From Streptomyces roseirectus (GTDB taxonomy: Bacteria > Actinomycetota > Actinomycetes > Streptomycetales > Streptomycetaceae), in NCBI RefSeq assembly GCF_014489635.1, contig NZ_CP060828.1, positions 1,860,001-1,924,000 on the forward strand: 64,000 nucleotides of DNA, written 5' to 3'. Positions 36,045 through 43,083 of this stretch are shown here, one piece after another. Both the position numbers and the translations under genes were made by a program. Position 1 is the stretch's first letter; each line of letters begins with the position of its first letter. The notes below the pieces were generated by a model. That model saw nothing but the letters and a program-made list of their open reading frames with translations. It was not told where the DNA came from and did not search any database.

Positions 36045-36449
36045 GTGATGACGCAGGAGAGCAACCTCCATCTGATCCACGCGGCGTACCGCGCGTTCCA
36101 CGACCGGGACGTGGACGCGCTGCTGGCCGTCCTCGCCGAGGACGTGGAGTGGATCCACCCCGAGGGGATGCGCCCGTACGGTCTCGGCGGCACCAAGGTG
36201 GGCCACGCCGGGGTCAAGGAGTTCCTGGCCCACGTGCCGACCGTGCTGGGCGGTATGCGCCTGCACCCGCTGGAGTTCGTGCAGTCCGGCGACCGGGTCG
36301 TGGTCTTCGGCGTGCGGGACGTCACCTCGCACTCCGGGCACACCGAGTCCCTGGACTTCGTGCACTCCTGGACCCTGCGGGGCGGCCGGGCCGTCCGGAT
36401 GGAGGACATCTTCGACACCGTCCTCTTCCACCGGCTGATAGAGAGCTGA
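36045..36449 (+). CDS. SnoaL/NTF2-like protein, TerC-like by context
   Basis: About 134 residues of the cone-shaped NTF2 fold: HLIHAAYRAFHDRDVDALLA, VLAEDVEWIHPEG, GHAGVKEFLAHVP and the C-terminal WTLRGGRAVRMEDIFDT. Such proteins are cyclases, dehydratases, isomerases or hydroxylases in aromatic polyketide and terphenyl pathways. GGAGG at 36031-36035 lies 9 nt from the GTG at 36045 and 12 nt from the ATG at 36048; I give the GTG. Position after the SDR fits a dehydration step on the reduced quinone. Confidence 0.72.
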   Translation: MMTQESNLHLIHAAYRAFHDRDVDALLAVLAEDVEWIHPEGMRPYGLGGTKVGHAGVKEFLAHVPTVLGGMRLHPLEFVQSGDRVVVFGVRDVTSHSGHTESLDFVHSWTLRGGRAVRMEDIFDTVLFHRLIES

Positions 36450-36457
36450 CGGTCGGT

Positions 36458-37366
36458 ATGACGTACGCCTATCTGGGCCCGGAGGGCACGTTCACCCAGG
36501 CGGCGCTGCGCCGGGTCGCGCCCGGCGGGCAGGGCCGTCCCTTCCCCACGGTCCCCGCCGCGCTGGACGCGGTGCGCCGGGGGGACTGCGAGGCGGCCGT
36601 GGTGCCCCTGGAGAACTCCGTGAAGGGCGTGGTGCCCGTCACGATGGACCAGCTGGTCTCGGCGGAGCTGCACATCACGGCCGAGGTGGAGGTGCCGGTG
36701 ACGTTCACGCTGATGGCCCGGCCCGGTACCGGACTCGACTCGGTCACCGAGGTGCTGAGCCATCCGCACGCGCTCGACCAGTGCGCGCGCTGGCTGGCGG
36801 AGCAGCTGCCCGAGGCGCGGCTGCGGCCCGTGGACTCCACGGCGGCGGCCGCGCGCGAGGTGGCCGAGGCGGCGTCGGCGGCGGGGGTCGCCGCGGTCGC
36901 GGCCCCGCTCGCGGCGGACCTGTACGGCCTCGCGTCCCTCGCCACCGGCATCGGTCTGCGGGCCGGCGCGGTGACCCGGTTCGTGTCGGTCGCCCCGGCC
37001 TGGTTCCCGCCGGCGCGGACCTGGCTGGACCGCACGTCCCTGCTGGTGAACCCCGGGGACGGCCCCGGCCGGCTGGTGGACATCCTCACCGAGTTCTGCT
37101 CCCGGGACATCGAGGTCAGCCGGCTCCACTCCTGGCCCACCGGCGACCGCCTCGGCAGCTACCGCTACTTCATCGACATCGACGGCCACATCGAGAACCC
37201 GCCCGTCCGGGAGGCGGTGTCGGCGATCGCCGGGCTCGGCGCGGGGGCCCGTTTCCTGGGCAGCTATCCGCGCTGGGGACGGCGGCCGGAGGAGCTGGTC
37301 CACACAGGACCGGCCGGCGCCCCCGTCTCCCTTCCCCCCACCCGTTCACCCCATCCAGGAGCGTGA
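36458..37366 (+). CDS. pheA: Prephenate dehydratase with an altered Phe-binding motif
   Basis: About 302 residues; converts prephenate to phenylpyruvate, the precursor of phenylalanine and of terphenylquinones. The catalytic half starts YLGPEGTFTQAAL, with CEAAVVPLENSVKGVV and the Thr-Arg-Phe triplet at 173-175 (GAVTRFVSV). The C-terminal ACT domain normally carries ESRP, needed for Phe inhibition; here the segment reads LHSWP (223-227), and GALV is GRLV. The enzyme should be less sensitive to Phe. It starts 8 bp after the SnoaL-like gene. Being in the cluster, it probably feeds the A-T-TE synthetase. Confidence 0.9.
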   Translation: MTYAYLGPEGTFTQAALRRVAPGGQGRPFPTVPAALDAVRRGDCEAAVVPLENSVKGVVPVTMDQLVSAELHITAEVEVPVTFTLMARPGTGLDSVTEVLSHPHALDQCARWLAEQLPEARLRPVDSTAAAAREVAEAASAAGVAAVAAPLAADLYGLASLATGIGLRAGAVTRFVSVAPAWFPPARTWLDRTSLLVNPGDGPGRLVDILTEFCSRDIEVSRLHSWPTGDRLGSYRYFIDIDGHIENPPVREAVSAIAGLGAGARFLGSYPRWGRRPEELVHTGPAGAPVSLPPTRSPHPGA

Positions 37367-37369
37367 CCC

Positions 37370-38065
37370 GTGCCCACCCTGTTGCACCTCGACACCAGCC
37401 CGCGCATCGAGTCGGCCACGCGGCGGGTCACCGCCGAGTTCGCCGCGTCCTGGCGGGCGGCCCACCCGGACGGGACCCACGTCTACCGGGATCTGGCGGC
37501 GCTGCCCGTGGCGCACGTCGACGCCGAGCAGGTCGCCGTCATGCACCGGCTGGAGAGCGGTGAGGTGCGCGACCTCGACGCGGCCCGCGACGCCGCCGTC
37601 ACCCCCGAGGAGAAGGCGAGCTGGGCGATCACCTGGGACCTCGTCGAGGAGGTGCGGGCGGCCGACACGCTCGTCCTCGGGGTGCCCATGCACAACTTCT
37701 CGCTGCCCGCCACCTTCAAGGCGTGGTTCGACCGGCTGGTGATCCCCCCGCTGGTGGTGGACCCGGCGACGGGGACCGGACCGCTGTCCGGGAAGCAGGT
37801 CGTGGTGGTCACGGCCCGCGGCGGCGCCTACGGGCCGGGCACGCCCCGGTACGCGTACGACTTCCAGGAGCCCTATCTGAAGGCCGCGTTCGGCATGGTC
37901 GCCCTCGCGGACGACCTGACCTTCCTGCACGCCGAGATGACCAAGTCCGGGCATGTGCCGCGGCTGGCCGGGTTCCAGGACATGGCCGCCGCCTCCCTCA
38001 AGCAGGCCCTGGAGGGGGCGCGCCTACAGGCTCAGCGGGGGGCCGAGGGCTACCGGGCGTCGTAG
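37370..38065 (+). CDS. FMN-dependent NADH:quinone/azoreductase (AzoR type)
   Basis: 231 residues starting at the GTG at 37370, 3 bp after the pheA stop. The flavodoxin-like fold opens [20 protein letters not shown], has the FMN segment [20 protein letters not shown] and the [11 protein letters not shown] loop, all typical of AcpD/AzoR enzymes that reduce quinones and azo dyes by two electrons. In this cluster it could reduce the terphenylquinone to the hydroquinone, either as a biosynthetic step or to protect the cell. Its 3' end overlaps the convergent HxlR gene by 16 bp. Confidence 0.82.
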   Translation: MPTLLHLDTSPRIESATRRVTAEFAASWRAAHPDGTHVYRDLAALPVAHVDAEQVAVMHRLESGEVRDLDAARDAAVTPEEKASWAITWDLVEEVRAADTLVLGVPMHNFSLPATFKAWFDRLVIPPLVVDPATGTGPLSGKQVVVVTARGGAYGPGTPRYAYDFQEPYLKAAFGMVALADDLTFLHAEMTKSGHVPRLAGFQDMAAASLKQALEGARLQAQRGAEGYRAS

Positions 38066-38451
38066 CTGCGGCGCGACATGCTGATGTACTCCCGGTGCCG
38101 CTCGGACCAGTGGATGAGGGAGCTGACCTCCGTGGACAGCGTGTGTCCGACCGGGGTCAGCTCGTAGTCGACCCGGGGCGGGGTGGTCGGGGTGACCGTG
38201 CGGATGACCAGTCCGTCGCGCTCCAGGCTGCGCAGCGTCAGCGTGAGCATGCGCTGCGAGATGCCGTCGATGGAGCGCCGCAGGTCCGAGTAGCGGCGTG
38301 GGCCGCCGCCGAGGAGCGCCATGATCAGCACGCTCCACTTGTCGCCGACCCGGTCCAGGACGTCCCGCAGCAAGCAGGTGGTCAACCCCTCGCCGACCTG
38401 GTCGGGAACATCGATGTGCGTAGCGCTCTTTGAGGTGCCGTCTTCTGCCAC
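38050..38451 (-). CDS. HxlR-family regulator (possible quinone/redox sensor)
   Basis: About 133 residues. A MarR-like winged helix: [54 protein letters not shown] and the wing [15 protein letters not shown]. Members such as YodB, CatR and QorR sense quinones through an N-terminal Cys; here Cys26 directly precedes the first core helix. The GTG at 38451 gives the usual short N-terminus; a longer ATG start at 38502 adds a hydrophobic leader unlike the family. It is divergent from the luciferase-like gene, with an inverted repeat in the gap, and convergent with the quinone reductase. Confidence 0.8.
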   Translation of the reverse strand: MAEDGTSKSATHIDVPDQVGEGLTTCLLRDVLDRVGDKWSVLIMALLGGGPRRYSDLRRSIDGISQRMLTLTLRSLERDGLVIRTVTPTTPPRVDYELTPVGHTLSTEVSSLIHWSERHREYISMSRRSYDAR

Positions 38452-38496
38452 CCCAGCAGGATCGCCCAGAATTCCGAAGAGAACAAGAAGTGACCA

Positions 38497-38513
38497 ACGC
38501 ACTGTTCGTGCGT
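38497..38513. promoter_or_regulatory. Inverted repeat ACGCAC-TGTTC-GTGCGT, candidate HxlR operator
   Basis: Perfect 6-bp arms separated by 5 bp, in the 89-bp gap between the HxlR start (38451) and the start of the luciferase-like gene (38541). Size and position suit a dimeric HxlR protein regulating both directions. Confidence 0.45.
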
Positions 38514-38540
38514 GACTCCGGCATCCCCCTGAGGAGAGAC

Positions 38541-39017
38541 ATGGCCGTCGAACCGAGCGTGCTGAGCGCGCTGCCGCCCCGCAAGGGGCCCCGGCCTGCC
38601 ACGACCGGCCGGGAGATCCCGCACGACCAGCTGGAGGACTTCTCCCCGCCGGAGATCCGGGCCGCGCTGATCGCCCGCGCGCAGGCCCTGCCGGGCGTGT
38701 TCATGACCCAGAGCCAGGTCTCGGAGCCGTCGTCCCTGGCGCTGCGCCTGAACAAGGAGAACCGGGCCTTCGACGCGTTCCTGCACCCGTCGGTCGACGA
38801 GTTCGGGCACATCCACCGCACCGGGTTCATGCACCTCACGGTGCCGCTGGAATCCCTCGGCGCGCTGACCGAGCTGGGCTGGGTCGAACCGCACCCGATC
38901 TCCCGGCGGCCGGAGTTCCCGAGCGGCATCGTCATGCTGTACGCCCCGCGCGACGCCGACGAGCTGGAGGTCGCCGCGACGGTGATGCGGGCCTCGTACG
39001 AACTGGCCGTGCGGTGA
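38541..39017 (+). CDS. Luciferase-like (DUF5519-type) protein
   Basis: About 158 residues. The pattern [56 protein letters not shown] and [20 protein letters not shown] fits the small luciferase-like DUF5519 group, which has no known reaction. GAGGAGA lies 3-4 nt before the ATG at 38541, which supports that start over a GTG at 38490. It is first in the rightward group and is divergent from HxlR, so it is probably part of the HxlR-controlled stress response. Confidence 0.65.
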   Translation: MAVEPSVLSALPPRKGPRPATTGREIPHDQLEDFSPPEIRAALIARAQALPGVFMTQSQVSEPSSLALRLNKENRAFDAFLHPSVDEFGHIHRTGFMHLTVPLESLGALTELGWVEPHPISRRPEFPSGIVMLYAPRDADELEVAATVMRASYELAVR

Positions 39018-39081
39018 TCCCCGGCGTCGACTCCCCGCCCTCCAACGTCTTCTGACAGACCATCAGGAAGTGAGAGTACCT

Positions 39082-40011
39082 ATGCGAGCAGTGACCATCA
39101 CCGACTTCGGCACCACCCCCGCGGTCACCGAGCTGGCCAAGCCGGCGCCGGGGCCGGGCGAGATCCTGGTGAAGGTGCACGCCTCGTCGCTGAACGGCTT
39201 CGACGGCGCGGTGATCTACGGCGTGTTCAAGGACATGCTGGAGCACAAGTTCCCGGTGACGCTCGGCAAGGACTTCGCGGGCACGGTCGAGGCGGTCGGC
39301 GAGGGCGTGGCGCGTGCCGCCGGGGACCGGGTGTTCGGGGTGGTGATGAAGCCGGTCGTCTGTGACGGCGCCTTCGCCGAGTACGTCGTGGTCGCCGAGG
39401 GGTACGGGGTCACCGCCGTCCCGGAGGGGCTGAGCCTGGAGCAGGCCGGGGCGCTGGGCCTGGCGGGCACGGCCGCCGCGGGCGCCGTCGACGCGATCGC
39501 GCCCAAGGCGGGCGACACGGTCCTCGTCGTGGGCGCGACGGGCGGGGTGGGCGCGTACGCCGTCCAGCTGGCCGTGGCGAGCGGCGCGACGGTTGTCGCC
39601 ACCGCGAAGCCGGGCGCCGAGGCGGAGTTCGTCACCGGGCTCGGCGCGCAGCACGTCGTGGACCACACCGGTGACCTCGCCGCGCAGGTCCGCGCGATCG
39701 CGCCGGGCGGCGTGACGGCCGCCGTGCACCTGGCCGGTGACCCGACCGCGCTCGTGGAGCTGCTGGCGGACGGCGGACGGCTCGCCTCCACCCTGGGCTT
39801 CGGCCCCGAGCAGGCCGGGCGCGACGGCATCACGATCACCTCCGTGATGGCCAACCCCGACACGGCCACGCTGGACCGGCTCGCCGACGCGGTCGCCGCC
39901 GGCGCCCTCCAGGTGCCCATCGGCCAGACCTTCCCCCTCGACTCGGTGGCGGAGGCGATGGGCGCGTTCGGCGCGGGCACCGTCGGGAAGATCGCCATCT
40001 CCGTCGCCTGA
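39082..40011 (+). CDS. Zinc-type alcohol dehydrogenase-like quinone oxidoreductase (MDR/QOR)
   Basis: About 309 residues. An MDR-superfamily enzyme: GPGEILVKVHASSLNGFDGA, GKDFAGTVEAVGEGVARAAG, the NADPH motif VVGATGGVGAYAVQLA and a quinone-oxidoreductase-type C-terminus. It lacks the Cys ligands of zinc alcohol dehydrogenases, so it is probably zinc-free. It reduces quinones, enones or similar double bonds. The ATG at 39082 is the usual family start (MRAVTITDFG). The near-palindrome CTTCTGA...TCAGGAAG just upstream (about 39049-39070) may be another regulator site. Confidence 0.82.
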   Translation: MRAVTITDFGTTPAVTELAKPAPGPGEILVKVHASSLNGFDGAVIYGVFKDMLEHKFPVTLGKDFAGTVEAVGEGVARAAGDRVFGVVMKPVVCDGAFAEYVVVAEGYGVTAVPEGLSLEQAGALGLAGTAAAGAVDAIAPKAGDTVLVVGATGGVGAYAVQLAVASGATVVATAKPGAEAEFVTGLGAQHVVDHTGDLAAQVRAIAPGGVTAAVHLAGDPTALVELLADGGRLASTLGFGPEQAGRDGITITSVMANPDTATLDRLADAVAAGALQVPIGQTFPLDSVAEAMGAFGAGTVGKIAISVA

Positions 40012-40044
40012 CCCGCCGCGAAAGGCCGGGCGCGGCTCCGCACC

Positions 40045-40765
40045 CGGCAGGAGTTGCCTCGCGCCCGGCGGGGTTGCTTCGCGGCCGACAGGGACGGCCT
40101 CGCCACCCGGCGGAGTCGCCTCGCGCCCGGCGGGGCAGTCTCGCCACCCGGCGGGGCGGCATCTCGCCCGGCCGGGGGCGGCATCTCGCCCAGCGGAGGC
40201 AGCCTCGACCCGGCGGGGTGGCATCGCGCCCGGCGAGCCGCCTCGCGGCCGACGGAGTCGCTTCGCGCCCGGCGAGGGTTGCCTCGCCACCCAGCGGGGT
40301 CGCCTCGCAGCCAGCGGGGTTGCCTCACCCACCCGGCGGGGTCCCCTCGCCGCCGACGGAGTCGCCTCGCACCCAGCGGGGTCGCCTCGCCACCAGCGGG
40401 GTCCCCTCGCCACCAGCGGGGTCGCCTCGCCGCCGACGGAGTCGCTTCGCGCCCGGCGAGGGTTGCCTCGCCACCCAGCGGGGTCGCCTCGCACCCAGCG
40501 GGGTCGCCTCGCCGCCGACGGAGTCGCTTCGCGCCCGGCGAGGGTTGCCTCGCCACCCAGCGGGGTCGCCTCGCGCCCGGCGAGGGTTGCCTCGCCACCC
40601 AGCGGGGTCGCCTCGCAGCCAGCGGGGTTGCCTCACCCACCCGGCGGGGTCCCCTCGCCGCCGACGGAGTCGCCTCGCCGCCAGCGGGATTGCCTCGCCA
40701 CCCAGCGGGGTCGCCTCGCCGCCGACGGAGTCGCTTCGCGGCCGGCGGGGTCGCCTCGCCCCCGC
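40045..40765. repeat. Minisatellite: about 35 units of 20-22 bp
   Basis: The 868-bp gap between the MDR and methyltransferase genes is filled by about 35 imperfect units with core GGGTCGCCTCGCCACCCAGC or variants (TCGCTTCGCGCCCGGCG, TCCCCTCGCCGCCGACG). A higher-order block of several units recurs at least twice (about 40260-40330 and 40520-40630). Open frames of 270-530 codons run through it on both strands simply because stop codons are rare in such sequence; I treat it as non-coding. 40766-40879 holds only the methyltransferase leader. Confidence 0.9.
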
Positions 40766-40879
40766 TCTCGCGCCGCCCGCTTCCTCGCCGTCCACCCACT
40801 CTCTCGCCGCCCACCCGCCGCCCTCACCACACACCGCCACCCCCTCGCCGCCCTCACCACGAGCCGCATGGAGATCGCC

Positions 40880-41926
40880 ATGGATGACACCGCACGACCC
40901 GAGGACGCCGGTACGCGTCCCGACTTCGACGGGATGTTCCAGATCGTCACCAGCTTCTGGGTGGCGCGGGCGGTGCATGCCGCCGCCGCGTTGGAGCTGC
41001 CCGATCACCTCGCGCAGGAGCCTCGGACGGCCGCTGAGCTGGCCGGGGTGACCGGTACCGATCCCGGGTCCCTGGCCCGGCTGTTGCGGGCGTTGGCCGG
41101 GCTGGGGGTGCTGCGTTCGGACGGTGACGGCCGGTATGCGACGACGCCTCTCGGGGACACGCTGCGCTCGGACGTCCCCGGTTCCCTCGCGTCCTTCGTC
41201 CAGATGGAACTGGGTGAGGCCCACCACGCCACGTGGGGACTGCTTCCGGAGTCCGTGCGGTCGGGCGAGCCGGTCTTCGAGCGGGCGGTGGGGAAACAGA
41301 TCTGGCAGTTCTTCGAGGACTCCCCCGTCATGAACGCCCACCTCGGGAAGGCGATGACCGGGCTCACCGCGATGGTCGCGGACGCCGTCCTCGACGTCTA
41401 CGACTTCGGCCCCCACCAGCGGATCGTGGACATCGGCGGCGGCGAGGGCGGCTTCCTCGCCGCGATCCTCGCCGCGAACCCCCAGGCGCACGGCGTCGTC
41501 CTCGACCTGCCGCACGTCGTGGCGCACGGGCGGGAGCGGATCGAGGCCGCGGGGCTCGCGGACCGGTGCGACCTCGTGGGCGGCGACTTCTTCGAGAAGG
41601 TCCCCGAGGGCGGCGACCTCTACACGATGAAGTGGGTCCTGCACGACTGGGACGACGCCTCCGCCGTCCGGATCCTCACGTCCTGCCGCCGGGTCATGGG
41701 CGACGACGCGCGGCTGCTCGTCGTCGACACGGTCGTCCCGGACGGGGACGGCTTCTCCCCCAGCAAGATCATCGACCTCAACATGATGGTGCTCAGCGGC
41801 GGCCGGGAGCGCACGGCCGAGGAGTTCCGGCAGCTCTTCGCGGCGGCGGGCTTCACGCTGACCCGCGTCCTGCCCACCCGTTCCCCGAGCAGCGTCGTCG
41901 AGGCCGTCCCCGCCCCGCTCGCCTGA
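40880..41926 (+). CDS. O-methyltransferase (acetylserotonin/hydroxyneurosporene type)
   Basis: About 348 residues. An N-terminal winged-helix dimerisation domain (IVTSFWVARAVHAAAALELP, TDPGSLARLLRALAGLGVL) is followed by a SAM-dependent domain with VDIGGGEGGFLAAILA, VLDLPHVV, GDFFEKVPEGGDLYTMKWV and the catalytic His in LHDWDD. This family methylates phenolic hydroxyls of polyketides and terphenyls. GGAG lies 6 nt before the ATG at 40880, preferred over an ATG at 40868. The upstream minisatellite separates it from the MDR gene, so it probably has its own promoter. Confidence 0.88.
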   Translation: MDDTARPEDAGTRPDFDGMFQIVTSFWVARAVHAAAALELPDHLAQEPRTAAELAGVTGTDPGSLARLLRALAGLGVLRSDGDGRYATTPLGDTLRSDVPGSLASFVQMELGEAHHATWGLLPESVRSGEPVFERAVGKQIWQFFEDSPVMNAHLGKAMTGLTAMVADAVLDVYDFGPHQRIVDIGGGEGGFLAAILAANPQAHGVVLDLPHVVAHGRERIEAAGLADRCDLVGGDFFEKVPEGGDLYTMKWVLHDWDDASAVRILTSCRRVMGDDARLLVVDTVVPDGDGFSPSKIIDLNMMVLSGGRERTAEEFRQLFAAAGFTLTRVLPTRSPSSVVEAVPAPLA

Positions 41927-41977
41927 CGTCCGACCCGCTTCACGCGTCCCCGCTTCACACCACTCCAGGAGTTCCCC

Positions 41978-42328
41978 GTGTTCATCGCCTACGTCGTCGT
42001 CGCGAGCCTGCTCGCCCTCGTCCTCGTCAGTTCCGGCAGAGCCAAGCTCGTCCGGGACGAGAAGGTCACCGAGGGGATGCACAAGATCGGCGTGCCGGAC
42101 AGCTGGTTCCCGCGGCTGTCGGCCCTGGAGATCGCCGGCGCGCTCGGTCTGGTCGCCGGGATCTTCTACCGGCCGCTGGGCATCGCCGCCAGCGTCGGGA
42201 TCGTCGCCTACTTCATCGGCGCGATCATCACCCACCTGCGCGCCAAGGACGCCAAGGGCCTGCCGGTGCCGGCCGTGCTGATGGTGGTCGCGGCGGCTCC
42301 GCTGCTGTTCGGCATCGCGTCGGTCTGA
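41978..42328 (+). CDS. DoxX-family membrane protein
   Basis: 116 residues with four membrane segments (AYVVVASLLALVLVSSGRAKL, SALEIAGALGLVAGIFYRP, IAASVGIVAYFIGAIITH, PAVLMVVAAAPLLFGIASV) and the DoxX-like opening. Starts at the GTG at 41978 behind CAGGAG. DoxX proteins are linked to thiol and oxidative stress defence or quinone-dependent oxidation, but no exact reaction is known for this short type. It lies 51 bp after the methyltransferase and 14 bp before the DsbA-like gene. Confidence 0.78.
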   Translation: MFIAYVVVASLLALVLVSSGRAKLVRDEKVTEGMHKIGVPDSWFPRLSALEIAGALGLVAGIFYRPLGIAASVGIVAYFIGAIITHLRAKDAKGLPVPAVLMVVAAAPLLFGIASV

Positions 42329-42342
42329 CGAGGGGAGAGCAC

Positions 42343-42993
42343 ATGTCCGGCACGGTGAAGTCCCCGACCCGGGTCGACTTCTGGTTCGACCCGCTGTGCG
42401 GGTGGACCTGGATGACCTCCCGCTGGCTGCTGGAGGCGGCGCGCTCGCGCGACCTCGACATCCACTGGCACGTCATGAGCCTGGCGATCCTCAACGAGGA
42501 CAAGCTCGACCAGATCCCGGAGCAGTTCCACGACCTGGTGGGGCCCAAGGGCCTGCGCCCGGTCCGGGTGATCGTCGCGGCCCAGCAGAGCCACGACGAC
42601 GCGGCGATCGCCCGCCTCTACACGGAACTCGGCACCCTCTTCCACAAGGGCGGCGAGGTCCCCAGCCCCACCCTGGAGGCCATCGAGGCCGCGCTGACCG
42701 CGGCGGGCCTCCCGGCGGACCTGGTCCGGTACGCCGACACGGACACCTACGACGCCGAGGTCCGCGCCTCCCACGAGCGGTCCCAGGCCGCGGTGGGCGA
42801 GGAGTCCGGCAGCCCGGTGACCGCGCTCCCCGACGGGACGGGAGGGCAGCGCGCCTTCTGCGGCCCCGTCCTCACCCCCATCCCCAGGGGCGAGGAGGCC
42901 GCCCGCCTCCTCGACGCGCTCCTGCTCGCCGCCTCGGTCCCGGCGTTCGCGGAACTGAAGCGGGCTCGGTCGGGGGCGCCGGTCTTCGACTGA
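42343..42993 (+). CDS. DsbA-family mycothiol-dependent nitroreductase-like protein
   Basis: About 216 residues. The sequence matches the Rv2466c-like actinobacterial group: VDFWFDPLCGWTWMTSRWLL, IHWHVMSLAILNED, FCGPVLTPIPRGEEA. Those proteins have a CPWC active site and use mycothiol to reduce electrophiles. Here the motif is CGWT, so only the first Cys remains and a monothiol mechanism would be needed. It starts at the ATG at 42343, 14 bp after the DoxX-type stop (GAGGGGAGAG precedes). Probably part of the thiol/quinone defence set. Confidence 0.78.
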   Translation: MSGTVKSPTRVDFWFDPLCGWTWMTSRWLLEAARSRDLDIHWHVMSLAILNEDKLDQIPEQFHDLVGPKGLRPVRVIVAAQQSHDDAAIARLYTELGTLFHKGGEVPSPTLEAIEAALTAAGLPADLVRYADTDTYDAEVRASHERSQAAVGEESGSPVTALPDGTGGQRAFCGPVLTPIPRGEEAARLLDALLLAASVPAFAELKRARSGAPVFD

Positions 42994-43083
42994 GGCCGGT
43001 GTCCAGACCGTGTCACAGTCGCGCGTCCGGCTGCGTCGGTCCTGTTGAAGCACCTCACACGACTACGAAGGAGAGGCGACGGG

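Noticed and set aside
40045..40765. CRISPR array
   Set aside because: Units are 20-22 bp with no unique spacers, all positions are variably degenerate and no cas genes are present. The same applies to 60290-60730.
39216..40814. 532-codon minus-strand frame and several plus-strand frames through the 40-kb array
   Set aside because: They exist only because the repeats and high GC lack stop codons; they overlap the MDR gene antisense and have no recognisable domain.
42343..42993. Disulfide isomerase for secreted proteins
   Set aside because: No signal peptide, and the sequence fits the cytosolic Rv2466c-like group.
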